NCBI GenBank assembly: GCA_023264015.1
Contig: JALQTJ010000002.1
Coordinates: 1-64,000 of the forward strand
Source: Flavobacteriaceae bacterium
GTDB taxonomy: Bacteria; Bacteroidota; Bacteroidia; Flavobacteriales; Flavobacteriaceae
DNA: 64,000 bases
Direction: 5' to 3'
A program made the translations under genes and the position numbers. Positions 18,150 through 26,536 of this stretch are shown piece by piece (positions within the stretch are counted from its first letter, which is position 1; the number at the start of each line of letters is the position of its first letter). The notes below the pieces were generated by a model, which was not told the origin of the DNA, did not search any database, and saw only the letters and a list, made by a program, of their open reading frames with translations.

Positions 18150-19433
18150 ATGAGAGAAAGAATATTAATCATCGGATCAGGCGGACGAGAACATGCTATA
18201 GCCTTTAGCTTGTCACAGAGCCCGAACTGCGAAGCGCTTTTTGTTGCCCCCGGAAACGCCGGAACCTCTGAAATCGCAATGAATTTAGACCTCAGCGTGA
18301 GTGATTTTTCTGCCATCGGAATGGCGTGCGAGCAACACAACATCAGCATGGTGATTGTAGGCCCTGAAGTGCCCTTAGTAGAAGGAATAGTCGATTTTTT
18401 TAAGAAGACTCCAAGCCTCTCATCTACAAAGATTATTGGCCCCGACCAATTGGCAGCAACTCTTGAAGGGTCAAAAGACTTTGCCAAGGCCTTCATGGCC
18501 AAACACAACGTGAGAACCGCGGCCTATGCCACATTTACGAAAGAAACACTTCAAGAAGGCCTGTCGTTCTTAGACAAGCTCAACGCCCCTTATGTTTTAA
18601 AAGCAGACGGCCTTGCGGCGGGTAAGGGAGTCCTCATTCTAGAAGACCTTGAAGAAGCGAAACAGAAACTTAACGCCTTTCTGAGTGAAGACCTGTTCGG
18701 AGAAGCGGGATCAAAGGTGGTTATAGAGGAGTTTCTAGACGGCATTGAATGCAGCTGTTTTGTAGCGATTGACGCCAACTACAACTACAAAGTGTTGCCT
18801 CTTGCCAAAGACTACAAGCGTATAGGCGAACACGATACAGGATTAAACACAGGAGGAATGGGAGCTGTTTCTCCTGTTGATTTTGTTGACGGTAGTTTGT
18901 ACCATCGAATTGAAAATGAAATTGTTGTGCCGACAGTTGAAGGGATCAAACGCGAAGGATACGGGTATGTGGGCTTTGTGTTCATCGGCCTTATGATTGT
19001 AAATGGGACGCCTTATGTGATAGAGTACAACGTACGTATGGGAGACCCTGAAACAGAGGTTGTTTTTCCGCTTATCACCAGTGACACTGTTGCCCTTTTC
19101 GACGCCATGAGTAAGGGAACGCTAGACTCCTATACCCTCACCATAAAGCCAGGATATGCCGCAACCGTTATTGCCGTGTCAAAGGGATACCCTGAGGCCT
19201 ATGAAAAAGGCAAGCGCATTGACGGCTTAGGGGGCGCCTATGAAAGCACAGTTTACCATGCGGGCACAACGATCAAAAATGATAACATAGTCTCTAACGG
19301 CGGAAGGGTACTTGCGGTGACTTCATTCGGAGAAACGCTTCAGCAATCGTTAGATAAAAGCTATGACACCCTAAAAGAGGTGGGTTTCGAAGAGATGTAT
19401 TTCAGAAGAGATATCGGAAAAGACTTGATGTAG
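18150..19433 (+). CDS. purD: Phosphoribosylamine-glycine ligase
   Basis: A 427-residue ATP-grasp enzyme catalysing step two of purine synthesis, joining glycine to phosphoribosylamine. Family motifs are ILIIGSGGREHAIAFSL at the N-terminus, ATP-grasp segments YVLKADGLAAGKGVLI and VVIEEFLDGIE, and the purD signature NVRMGDPETEVVFP. Length is normal. It follows the epimerase gene by 6 nt, so it may be the last gene of the M23-GH3-UXS-purD run. It is convergent with the small membrane-protein gene, 5 nt apart. Confidence 0.96.
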   Translation: MRERILIIGSGGREHAIAFSLSQSPNCEALFVAPGNAGTSEIAMNLDLSVSDFSAIGMACEQHNISMVIVGPEVPLVEGIVDFFKKTPSLSSTKIIGPDQLAATLEGSKDFAKAFMAKHNVRTAAYATFTKETLQEGLSFLDKLNAPYVLKADGLAAGKGVLILEDLEEAKQKLNAFLSEDLFGEAGSKVVIEEFLDGIECSCFVAIDANYNYKVLPLAKDYKRIGEHDTGLNTGGMGAVSPVDFVDGSLYHRIENEIVVPTVEGIKREGYGYVGFVFIGLMIVNGTPYVIEYNVRMGDPETEVVFPLITSDTVALFDAMSKGTLDSYTLTIKPGYAATVIAVSKGYPEAYEKGKRIDGLGGAYESTVYHAGTTIKNDNIVSNGGRVLAVTSFGETLQQSLDKSYDTLKEVGFEEMYFRRDIGKDLM

Positions 19434-19438
19434 GCTGC

Positions 19439-19663
19439 TTATAAGAACGAGTGTGCCGTGTTTGAGGTATCGTCGTCTTGAGCGTCGTTGTACTTCTTGA
19501 GCTCGTTCATCCAATAAGCCCCGGCTGCTAATCCAACAAGCACAAATAACCAGTTAATGGCGTTTGAAAGCCACCAGCTTTCAGTGAAACGAAAGAGGTT
19601 GTAAGGGATAAATAACACATTTTCAAACAGAGAGGCAATTCCGTAAAATAATGAGGTCATCAT
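19439..19663 (-). CDS. Small flavobacterial membrane protein (DUF6341-like)
   Basis: A 74-residue protein with an N-terminal amphipathic part (YGIASLFENVLFIPYNLFRF), one membrane helix (about residues 33-51) and a polar tail ending NTAHSFL. The shape and the SLFENVLFIPY, YWMNELKKYND and TAHSFL segments match a conserved Flavobacteriia family, often mis-labelled uracil phosphoribosyltransferase in databases and, to my recollection, called DUF6341. It has no such enzyme domain. Two adjacent ATG codons (19663 and 19660) are possible starts. Confidence 0.7.
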   Translation of the reverse strand: MMTSLFYGIASLFENVLFIPYNLFRFTESWWLSNAINWLFVLVGLAAGAYWMNELKKYNDAQDDDTSNTAHSFL

Positions 19664-19733
19664 GGCGCGTTGTTTTAGCGCTGTAAAAATAGCGCATCTA
19701 TTTGTGCTTTCAAAGAGGCGTTAGTGGCAGAAA

Positions 19734-20444
19734 TTAAATCTTGTCGCGACGCTTCAGTAATTTCTCTAGGTAGTACTTCAAAGGGTTGCTATATTTCAAC
19801 AACTTCCAAGGCCTACTAGAATGCGGCTTGTGTATTACAGGTGTGTCAAACACAACGCGGTTAGAAAAGTTGAGTTCTAAGGCTTTTTTAGAAATGAAGG
19901 TGTCGTACCAATCCTTAGTGTCATTGAGTTCTTCAAACGAAAAAGCAGACAAAAAAGAAGGCGTCATTAACGTGCAGCAAAAACTTAAACTTCTCTTGGT
20001 GTCGCAATAGGCGCCCTTGAAAGATTTGAATTTTTCATACGGATAATTGATCTGCCCATTGGCGTCTGTAGTGACTGCCCCTATGAGGCCCAAACCTTCT
20101 TCTTTAACACAGTGTTCTAAAAGGTTTTCAAGCGTGGTTGATCCGACGGTCACATCAGATTCTACAACAACAAAAGGGAGACCCCTTTCTAGCGCGCGCT
20201 TTTGGGCTAATTGCAGCACCAACTTATAGTTTGGAGAGGGGTGAGTGGTTAGGTCTTCGAGATGAACAAGTTCAAATCCGTAGGCTTGTTTGGCCTCTTC
20301 AAGCCCCAATTTAGTAGCGTCGTCACTAAAGTCGTTGTATACAATATGCATGACCTCTAGAGAAGAAGAGGCGATGGCCTTGCAGGTCTCGAGGGTGTTA
20401 GCAAGCGCGTTTTTAACAGGGGTGATGATTAATAGTTCGGGCAT
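19734..20444 (-). CDS. Family 2-like glycosyltransferase
   Basis: A 236-residue protein with a GT-A start, MPELLIITPVKNALANTLETC, and a VVVESDV segment (about residues 95-101) where the metal-binding acidic motif is expected. There is no membrane helix. The gene starts 6 nt after arsS ends, so it is most likely in the same operon. Glycosyltransferases often accompany arsS in arsenosugar loci, but this one does not obviously belong to the usual arsenosugar-type families. Donor and acceptor are unknown. Confidence 0.72.
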   Translation of the reverse strand: MPELLIITPVKNALANTLETCKAIASSSLEVMHIVYNDFSDDATKLGLEEAKQAYGFELVHLEDLTTHPSPNYKLVLQLAQKRALERGLPFVVVESDVTVGSTTLENLLEHCVKEEGLGLIGAVTTDANGQINYPYEKFKSFKGAYCDTKRSLSFCCTLMTPSFLSAFSFEELNDTKDWYDTFISKKALELNFSNRVVFDTPVIHKPHSSRPWKLLKYSNPLKYYLEKLLKRRDKI

Positions 20445-20450
20445 ATTTGG

Positions 20451-21500
20451 CTAGGTTAGGCTGCCTTGGCAAGAGCTCCCGGCGCCCGCCGTACACCCGT
20501 AACAGTGCTGGTTGACCCGAATATTTCTCGCTAACAAGTGGTCTAGGTTAAAATGGTCTATATGGTTTGAGGGGCTGTCAACGGTCAGCTCGAGCATTTG
20601 ATTGAAATCACAATCATAGAGCGTGCCGTCCCATCCCACCGAGAGCGTGTTGGTGCACATCACCCCTGACAATGTAGCGGGATTAAAGCTTTCTACTAGA
20701 GTTTCCATATAGGCCTCGTAATTCTCAGAGGCAATGAGATACTCTAGAAACCTAGAAATGGGCAAGTTGTTAATGCAAAACAACTGATTGAAAGAAATGC
20801 CGAATTGGGTATCGAGCTTTGTTTTAAAGTCTTTTTCTAGCCCTGCTTGGTCTGCTGAAAGAAATGCTCCAGACGGATTATACACAAGGTCAAGTATGAG
20901 CGCGGGATCAGTTCCATACCCCAAGGCATTCAGCTTTTGCAAAGCAGTAATAGACTTCGAAAACACCCCCTCACCCCGTTGCTTGTCGGTGCGCTTTACG
21001 CTGTAATGAGGCAACGAAGAAACTACTCTTAATTTGTGCTTTTTAAAGAATTCCGGAAGCGTTTTGTAGCTCGCATTTGCTTCGAGTATGGTCAGGTTCG
21101 ATCGGACAATTATTTCTTCGATTCCTTCTGCCCTGGCTGTTTCAATCAACCATCGAAAATGGGGATTCATTTCAGGCGCACCACCGGTCAAGTCAAGTGT
21201 AGGGACCCCAGTTTTTTTGGCGACGGCGAGCACCTTTTTTATCGTATCGATGCCCATGATTTCTTTGCGATCTGGGCCTGCGTCGACATGGCAATGGGCA
21301 CAGGTTTGGTTGCACATATAGCCCAGGTTTACCTGAAGAATGTCTAAGGCGCGTGGTTTCAAAGGCCAGGCCCCTTGAAGCTTTAGGGTTTGGTCAAAGG
21401 TTTTTAAGGTATTGCTTTGAAAGTCGCCTCCCTCGAGCGTCTCAATTTGATGTGCGCTTGAGGCTAGAGGAACCGCTCTAGAACGAAGAGATTTGAGCAT
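20451..21500 (-). CDS. arsS: Arsenosugar biosynthesis radical SAM protein ArsS
   Basis: A 349-residue radical SAM enzyme. The [4Fe-4S] Cys triad is CNQTCAHCH (Cys 63, 67, 70). The C-terminal DUF3641-type region carries more cysteines (SGVMCTNTLSVGWDGTLYDCDFNQML, then CYGCTAGAGSSCQG at the end), which probably bind an auxiliary cluster. In other bacteria ArsS works after ArsM, attaching the 5'-deoxyadenosyl group to dimethylarsenite. It stands between an AhpD-like gene (2-nt gap) and a glycosyltransferase gene (6-nt gap). arsM is not in the window. Confidence 0.88.
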   Translation of the reverse strand: MLKSLRSRAVPLASSAHQIETLEGGDFQSNTLKTFDQTLKLQGAWPLKPRALDILQVNLGYMCNQTCAHCHVDAGPDRKEIMGIDTIKKVLAVAKKTGVPTLDLTGGAPEMNPHFRWLIETARAEGIEEIIVRSNLTILEANASYKTLPEFFKKHKLRVVSSLPHYSVKRTDKQRGEGVFSKSITALQKLNALGYGTDPALILDLVYNPSGAFLSADQAGLEKDFKTKLDTQFGISFNQLFCINNLPISRFLEYLIASENYEAYMETLVESFNPATLSGVMCTNTLSVGWDGTLYDCDFNQMLELTVDSPSNHIDHFNLDHLLARNIRVNQHCYGCTAGAGSSCQGSLT

Positions 21501-21502
21501 GC

Positions 21503-21838
21503 CTACAAACTGAGTTTATCGTGTTTGTTCATCATTTGCACGGCGTGAACCAGTGTGGCTCCCGCCTCGATAGCGGCGCCTGCATGAACAGCCTCCATCA
21601 TTTCTTCTTCATCAATACCCCGTTTTAAGGCGTCTTGGGTATATGCGTCAATGCAATAAGGACATTTTACTACATGAGAAACCGCCAGCGCTATCAGTGA
21701 TTTTTCTCGCGCCGAAAGTGCTCCTTCTTCGAACACTTTTTGGTAGTATGAAAAAAACGCCTCACCAAGAGGGGCGCTCCACTCTGAGATGTTCTTAAAG
21801 TTCTTTAGGTCTTTGGGGTTGTAATAGGTGTCGCTCAT
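21503..21838 (-). CDS. Arsenosugar-locus carboxymuconolactone decarboxylase / AhpD-like protein
   Basis: A 111-residue alkylhydroperoxidase-type protein with the redox CxxC motif VVKCPYCIDAYT (Cys 59 and 62), followed by the usual helix GIDEEEMMEAVHAGAAIEAGATLVHAV. Small proteins of this family commonly precede arsS in Bacteroidota and are annotated as arsenosugar-associated peroxidase-like. I chose the ATG giving MSDTYYNPKDL; the longer frame begins in the promoter region. A near-consensus -7 box TACTTTTA lies 18 nt upstream. Confidence 0.85.
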   Translation of the reverse strand: MSDTYYNPKDLKNFKNISEWSAPLGEAFFSYYQKVFEEGALSAREKSLIALAVSHVVKCPYCIDAYTQDALKRGIDEEEMMEAVHAGAAIEAGATLVHAVQMMNKHDKLSL

Positions 21839-21856
21839 AGCTGTTTTTTTGGCTTT

Positions 21857-21864
21857 TAAAAGTA
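21857..21864 (-). promoter_or_regulatory. Probable -7 element of the arsenosugar mini-operon
   Basis: Complement reads TACTTTTA, one mismatch from TAnnTTTG, 18 nt before the ATG of the AhpD-like gene. It is the only promoter-like box upstream of this three-gene run. Confidence 0.45.
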
Positions 21865-21894
21865 CAATCAAAATCTGAAGGCTGCTTTATTTTC

Positions 21895-21902
21895 TACCTT
21901 TG
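21895..21902 (+). promoter_or_regulatory. -7 element of the patatin gene
   Basis: TACCTTTG, a perfect match, is followed by tact and then the GTG start codon. The conserved N-terminus of the protein forbids a later start, so the mRNA is leaderless or nearly so. Confidence 0.7.
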
Positions 21903-21906
21903 TACT

Positions 21907-22701
21907 GTGAATCAACAAGGTACACAAACGGCTTTAATATTGTCGGGTGGAGGCATTCGCGGAATGGCCCATATCGGTTTTATCAAGGCGCTTCAAGAGC
22001 ACGGCATTAGCATCGATCGCGTTTCGGGGGCCAGCGCAGGCGCTTTAGTAGGGGCCTTGTTTTGCAACGGCAATAGCACCGAAGACATGCTTGCCTTTTT
22101 CAAAGAAACCCCGCTTTTTCGTTATAATTACTTTAGCATCAATAAGCCAGGGCTGATAGATACCGATCGGTATTACTCTGTGTTGAAGGGGTATCTAATG
22201 CACGATTCTTTTGAAGAGCTTGAGCTTCCTCTTCACGTCGCTGCGACCAACTTGCAAGAGGGATATTTGCGTGAGTTTCATTCGGGACCACTTATTAAAC
22301 CCTTATTGGCTTCTGCTTCATTAAGCCCAGTGTTTAGCCCGGTTGAAATTGAAGGTCAACTGTATGCTGACGGAGGCATATTGAGCAATTTTCCGTTAGA
22401 ATTTGTAACAGATAAGGCGCAACGATTTATAGGCTCAAATACGACAGAGCTCAGTTCGCTGTCTGCTAAGCACCTGAAAAACGCGCTTCAACTCACCGCA
22501 CGCGTGAGTAGCTTGATGATTTATTCGCGAACTAAAGAAAAACTTCAGCGCTGCGATTTTTATATTCAACCCAGCGGTTTGAAGAAAATAGGGTTCCTCG
22601 ATAAATCAGGAATTGAAAAGGCCTACTCTATTGGCTACGACGAAGGAAGCCGCGCCATTGTCAATTTCTTAGAGAAAGAGCGCCAACAGTCTGCAGGCTA
22701 A
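21907..22701 (+). CDS. Patatin-like phospholipase family protein
   Basis: A 264-residue single-domain patatin. It has the oxyanion loop SGGGIRGMAHIG (residues 13-24), the nucleophile elbow GASAG with Ser43, and the catalytic Asp in YADGGILSN (about residue 155), so the Ser-Asp dyad is complete. No signal peptide is seen, which suggests a cytoplasmic lipid acyl hydrolase of the RssA-like size class. The start is GTG; the first ATG falls inside the conserved loop. The 3' end overlaps the convergent reductase gene by 4 nt. Confidence 0.9.
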   Translation: MNQQGTQTALILSGGGIRGMAHIGFIKALQEHGISIDRVSGASAGALVGALFCNGNSTEDMLAFFKETPLFRYNYFSINKPGLIDTDRYYSVLKGYLMHDSFEELELPLHVAATNLQEGYLREFHSGPLIKPLLASASLSPVFSPVEIEGQLYADGGILSNFPLEFVTDKAQRFIGSNTTELSSLSAKHLKNALQLTARVSSLMIYSRTKEKLQRCDFYIQPSGLKKIGFLDKSGIEKAYSIGYDEGSRAIVNFLEKERQQSAG

Positions 22702-23738
22702 ACGTTGTCGTAATCTATCGTCAAACTTGGTGTGGTGGCCTTAGCTTGGCAACTCAACACAAACCCGTTCGCGATTTCTTTATCGGTGAGTACTTGATTG
22801 CGCTCCATCTCAGCGGAACCCTCTTGAATTTTGCATATACAGCTGCTACAGGTGCCTCCTTGGCAAGAATAAGGAGCATCGATGCCTTCTTCTAAAAGCA
22901 GATCAAGAACAAATTCGTCGGCACTACCTTTAACCGTGTACGTTTTCTCGTCAAGAATTACCTTGATTTCAACCGTACCTTCTGTTGCCACATCGTGTTT
23001 TGTCTCTGAAGCAGTAAAGAGTTCAAAATAAATAGACTCCTCGTCCATGCCAGCCGCTGAAAGCACCGCCCTGCACTCGTGAATCAGAGGTTCTGGACCA
23101 CACAGATAAGCCAGGTCAAACGAGCCTACTCCGCCTTCAGCTTTTAGGCTGTGATTGATGATTGCTTTGTCAATACGCCCGAAATAGTCCCCCTCGTTAG
23201 ATCGTGAAAATGCGTGCTTCAATGCAAGTCGATCCCCATATTTTTGTTGCAGGCCCTCTAGGGCTGAGCGATACATAATGCTAGCTGCATCAGTGTTTCC
23301 TAAAACGAGCATAAGACGGCTGCTTTGATGTGATTCTAAGACCGACCGTGCAATACTGAGAATGGGAGTAATCCCACTTCCTGCTGCAAAAGCCACAACC
23401 CTTGATCCGTCATTAGCATCGAACACAAAGCGTCCTTCGGGCTCAGAAACCTCTAGAACATCACCCGCTTTGAGCTCTCGATTCGCGATCGCAGAAAAAA
23501 CAGCTCCTTTTTCAAGTTCCTTTACACCTATCTGTAGCACCCCTTCTTTCGGAAGGTTAGAGATAGAATACGACCTTCTCAAGGTCTCTCCCTCTTTTGT
23601 GGTATAATTCAAGGTGACATATTGCCCAGGTAAAAAGTCAAATAAAGAGCTTAAGTGTTCTGGAATTTCAAATTGAATAGAGACGGCTTTCGGGCTTAAC
23701 CGATCTACCGAATGAATCTTTAGAGGATGAAAGTTCAT
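22698..23738 (-). CDS. Ferredoxin-NADP reductase with C-terminal 2Fe-2S domain (PaaE/HCP-reductase-like)
   Basis: A 346-residue electron-transfer flavoprotein. The FAD domain shows LRRSYSISN, the NAD(P) domain VVAFAAGSGITPILSIARSVL and the YLCGPEPLIH motif, and the last 90 residues are a plant-type ferredoxin with CQGGTCSSC plus a distal Cys (LSCQA). The order FAD-NAD-ferredoxin is that of PaaE-type phenylacetyl-CoA oxygenase reductases, but no paa genes are nearby, so the partner is unknown. I chose the ATG giving MNFHPLKIHSV over an upstream TTG. A perfect -7 box lies 18 nt upstream. Confidence 0.88.
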   Translation of the reverse strand: MNFHPLKIHSVDRLSPKAVSIQFEIPEHLSSLFDFLPGQYVTLNYTTKEGETLRRSYSISNLPKEGVLQIGVKELEKGAVFSAIANRELKAGDVLEVSEPEGRFVFDANDGSRVVAFAAGSGITPILSIARSVLESHQSSRLMLVLGNTDAASIMYRSALEGLQQKYGDRLALKHAFSRSNEGDYFGRIDKAIINHSLKAEGGVGSFDLAYLCGPEPLIHECRAVLSAAGMDEESIYFELFTASETKHDVATEGTVEIKVILDEKTYTVKGSADEFVLDLLLEEGIDAPYSCQGGTCSSCICKIQEGSAEMERNQVLTDKEIANGFVLSCQAKATTPSLTIDYDNV

Positions 23739-23756
23739 GTGATGCAATTTTGATTA

Positions 23757-23764
23757 CAAAAGTA
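23757..23764 (-). promoter_or_regulatory. -7 element of the reductase gene
   Basis: Complement reads TACTTTTG, a perfect TAnnTTTG match, 18 nt before the ATG at 23738. Confidence 0.65.
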
Positions 23765-23801
23765 CAAACTGTTGCTTTTGTGAAGTTCCTGAAACTCCGA
23801 C

Positions 23802-23809
23802 TACCTTTG
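23802..23809 (+). promoter_or_regulatory. -7 element of the PorW-like gene
   Basis: TACCTTTG then aatt then ATG. A TTTG at 23777-23780, about 21 nt upstream, fits the -33 element, making this one of the best complete promoters in the window. Confidence 0.75.
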
Positions 23810-23813
23810 AATT

Positions 23814-25940
23814 ATGAGGCGTATCGTTTTACGACTATTGTTTGGGTTAGGAGCTGTCCTAAGCATCTCTTCTTGCGCAAGTTCACGAGGGGTCAAGACT
23901 ACCGCGTTTAAAGAGCTGAGCGCTAACTATAACGTTTTGTTTTATGGTGAGGAAGCACTTGCCGAAGCACGAGAACGCTTAGACGGTTCATTATTTGACC
24001 TACGCACTTCACCCTCTCTTATGCCCGCATCTCTTAGAGAAGGGCCTCGAGACAGTAGTGTTTTCGCGCTTCTAGAGCGTGCCGAAGAAAAGGCGACAAA
24101 GGCCATTCAAAAGTTTAGCGTCTCTATTGGCGGAACAGAATACAATAAGCACATCCCAAGGGCGTACCATCTTCTAGGTATGGCACGTTTGCTTTCAGGA
24201 AGACCTTATCCAGCACTAGAAGCCTTCGAGAAAGAAAAGGAGTTAACCGAAGGTCTGAAATCTAACGATCAAGCGCTATTTGGCATTGCACTAACACGTT
24301 ACCACCTTGGCGCCTACAGAGAGGCTTTGGCGCAACTCGCTAGATTGAGCGCAAAAAATGGTTCAGAGCAATCTACAATGCTCGAACTGGAATTGTTGAG
24401 GTTAACACAGTCCGACACATTGCTTCGCGCTCTCGATCGCACCACTTCAAAAAGTAGGATAAAAAAGCAATCTAATCGGGCAATTTTTGCGCTAGCAAAG
24501 CAATACGATCGAATAAACGCTGACGCTCAATCCAAAAAATTATTTGAAAAACTCTCAAAGTTAAAAGGCTACAAAAACGCCTCGTTGCGCACAGCAGCAG
24601 CAGTAGAATTGGCCCGCGCCTATGCACAAGATTCAGGACTCTACCTTAAAGCGCTGCAACGCATAGAGAGAAAGTGGAGCAACTACGATGCGCGTTATAT
24701 CGTATTTCAGTCTCGAGGAAACTGGCTGTTGAACACAGCGCGCCAACACCCTCAACGAAAAGAGCATTTCGAGGGCAAAGCCATTAAAGCGTTTGAGGCG
24801 TCTAATTTGACCGCAGATGAAGAATCAAAGAGCGCTAACATCAAGGCTTTAGGCGACTATTTTCTAGAAACCAGAAATTATCAGGCCTCTTACGCCTATT
24901 ACGACACCTTAGTCGCTTCTTATGCGCTTCAGAGTGGAGAGGTACAAGCCAGACAACTGCATCAAAAACTCACTCGCTATTTAGATCGCAGCGAACAGCT
25001 AAGGATCAAAGACAGCCTGCTTTTAACACAAAACGCCGGCGAAGAAGACGAACTCTTAAAACTGAACGTGGCTGCTCTAGCCCCGGGCGCGGTTGTAAAA
25101 GCAGAGCGGAAACACCAAGAGCTACTCGAATCAATTTCTGATCTGCGGTTTGAATTGAGCGGCCTTCTCGCCTATGATTTTGGTGACTATTCGAGCGCTA
25201 CTAGTCACCTTCAAAAAATTACGGTCGCCCCCTACAGTCAGGCCATTCAAGAAGCAGCCCTATTCCGCCTATTTCAATTAAGTAGAGACTTAGGGTATGA
25301 AGGCCAAGCCGAAGGCTATAGAAATAAACTACGAAGTACGAATAGCATATACGCATCCTATGTGAACTTTGAAGAAAATACCGCTTCTGAATTCGAACAT
25401 CGTTTGGCTATGGCCTATCAAAAAAACGATTTACAGGCCGCCTACTACACCGCTCAAGAAGCCCTTGAAAGCGGACAACCATTGAGCGCCGAAAGTTTGC
25501 TATTGGTCGCTATAATAGAAGCGCAGATCGAGGGCATGCAATCTTACAGCAAACGTTTAAATGAGATTCAGCAAATCTTCAGAAATAGCTGGGCCTCTCG
25601 AGAAGCAGCCAACCGCCTCGCAGCCATTGAACAACAACCTGCAACGGCAATTGCTAGTCAGGGGCGTTATGCAGTGGTGATCGACACCGATCAAAAGGAC
25701 GCAGCCCAGCTGAGGGATCAGATGACTGAGTTGCTAAAAAAACAGAATTATGAGGCTACGGCAACACTTGATCCGTTTGACAAGGTAAAGAGCCTTTTGG
25801 TGGTAGGTTGGTTTTCAGGAGCCGATTATGCCGAGCGATTTGTGTCTCAGAACCCTAAAGCGTTTCTAAACAAGAAAATCACAATTATTTCACAAGCAGA
25901 CTACCTGAGAGCGCAGCTCTACAAATCGAACTTGTTTTGA
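23814..25940 (+). CDS. Tetratricopeptide-repeat lipoprotein, PorW/SprE-like (type IX secretion)
   Basis: A 708-residue lipoprotein with lipobox LSISSC (Cys21), then ELSANYNVLFYGEEALAEARERL, the characteristic PorW/SprE opening, and a long helical array of TPR-like repeats. PorW/SprE is an outer-membrane-associated part of the type IX secretion system and is needed for gliding in Flavobacterium. It is shorter than the F. johnsoniae protein as I recall it. The mRNA seems leaderless. atpZ starts inside its stop codon, so this lipoprotein heads an ATP-synthase accessory transcript. Confidence 0.78.
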   Translation: MRRIVLRLLFGLGAVLSISSCASSRGVKTTAFKELSANYNVLFYGEEALAEARERLDGSLFDLRTSPSLMPASLREGPRDSSVFALLERAEEKATKAIQKFSVSIGGTEYNKHIPRAYHLLGMARLLSGRPYPALEAFEKEKELTEGLKSNDQALFGIALTRYHLGAYREALAQLARLSAKNGSEQSTMLELELLRLTQSDTLLRALDRTTSKSRIKKQSNRAIFALAKQYDRINADAQSKKLFEKLSKLKGYKNASLRTAAAVELARAYAQDSGLYLKALQRIERKWSNYDARYIVFQSRGNWLLNTARQHPQRKEHFEGKAIKAFEASNLTADEESKSANIKALGDYFLETRNYQASYAYYDTLVASYALQSGEVQARQLHQKLTRYLDRSEQLRIKDSLLLTQNAGEEDELLKLNVAALAPGAVVKAERKHQELLESISDLRFELSGLLAYDFGDYSSATSHLQKITVAPYSQAIQEAALFRLFQLSRDLGYEGQAEGYRNKLRSTNSIYASYVNFEENTASEFEHRLAMAYQKNDLQAAYYTAQEALESGQPLSAESLLLVAIIEAQIEGMQSYSKRLNEIQQIFRNSWASREAANRLAAIEQQPATAIASQGRYAVVIDTDQKDAAQLRDQMTELLKKQNYEATATLDPFDKVKSLLVVGWFSGADYAERFVSQNPKAFLNKKITIISQADYLRAQLYKSNLF

Positions 25941-26152
25941 AGAAAAACACTTACAACCAATCCATAAAGTATATCGGCGTCGCCATTCAAATGGGCGCCA
26001 CTATCGCTTTGTGCAATTATCTAGGATCTTGGGCTGACGGTTATTTTCAAACGGATTGGATAGAAAGCGCAGCGACCTTTTTTGGCGTTGTAGCCGCTAT
26101 GGCCCTGGTGATTACCCAAGTGATTCGGGACAGCAAATCGCAACAAAACTAA
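25937..26152 (+). CDS. AtpZ/AtpI-family ATP synthase accessory protein
   Basis: A 71-residue protein with two membrane helices (IGVAIQMGATIALCNYLGSWAD and AATFFGVVAAMALVITQVI). The pattern matches AtpZ/AtpI proteins, which precede F0F1 operons and are thought to help c-ring assembly or cation uptake. The start is a TTG overlapping the PorW-like stop codon (TTGA), implying translational coupling; no in-frame ATG precedes the first helix. It lies about 400 nt before atpB. Confidence 0.8.
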   Translation: MKKNTYNQSIKYIGVAIQMGATIALCNYLGSWADGYFQTDWIESAATFFGVVAAMALVITQVIRDSKSQQN

Positions 26153-26157
26153 ATGCT

Positions 26158-26439
26158 ATGATCGTTTCATTTAGCCTCTATTTCGCAGCTTCTTCAGCGG
26201 TGGTGATAGGCGCCCTTTACACCCTTAAACGCAAGGGCAAAACGGAACAGCTTGGTTATATATACCTTGGTTTTATTCTTCTCAAACTTCTGGTTTTTGC
26301 GCTTTTGTTCAACGACTTTTTGGCTGCAATAGACTCCTTAGAGACCCGTCAAAGAGCTCAGCCATTAGCACCCTTATTCATAAGCTTACTCATAGAGGCC
26401 TGGGCGGTTTCTAAACTCTTAAAAGACAGCGTCAAATAG
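26158..26439 (+). CDS. Small membrane protein of the ATP synthase locus (DUF6168-like)
   Basis: A 93-residue protein with three likely membrane helices: MIVSFSLYFAASSAVVIGALY, LGYIYLGFILLKLLVFALLF, and a C-terminal APLFISLLIEAWAVSKLL. I recall flavobacterial F0F1 loci with a protein of this size between atpZ and atpB, labelled DUF6168; it occupies the place of AtpI in other operons. I chose the ATG at 26158, 5 nt after atpZ; the longer frame would be out-of-frame sequence of atpZ. Function unproven. Confidence 0.7.
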   Translation: MIVSFSLYFAASSAVVIGALYTLKRKGKTEQLGYIYLGFILLKLLVFALLFNDFLAAIDSLETRQRAQPLAPLFISLLIEAWAVSKLLKDSVK

Positions 26440-26441
26440 AC

Positions 26442-26471
26442 GGCCTTAAAACTTTCTGCAGGGCCTTTTTT
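26442..26471 (+). terminator. Intrinsic terminator before atpB
   Basis: GGCCTT pairs with AGGGCC (one G-U pair) around a 12-nt loop, followed by six T. It separates the PorW-atpZ-DUF6168 transcript from the main atp operon, which has its own promoter 17 nt further on. Confidence 0.65.
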
Positions 26472-26487
26472 AGTTAATGATAATGCC

Positions 26488-26495
26488 TATCTTTG
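26488..26495 (+). promoter_or_regulatory. -7 element of the atp operon
   Basis: TATCTTTG, a perfect match. Transcription would start near 26500 and give atpB a leader of about 37 nt containing a purine-rich AAAGGAG (26525-26531) 5 nt before the ATG. This is one of few Shine-Dalgarno-like sequences in the window. Confidence 0.7.
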
Positions 26496-26536
26496 CCGAA
26501 ATTTTAACAAAAGGACCCCTTTTGAAAGGAGCACAA

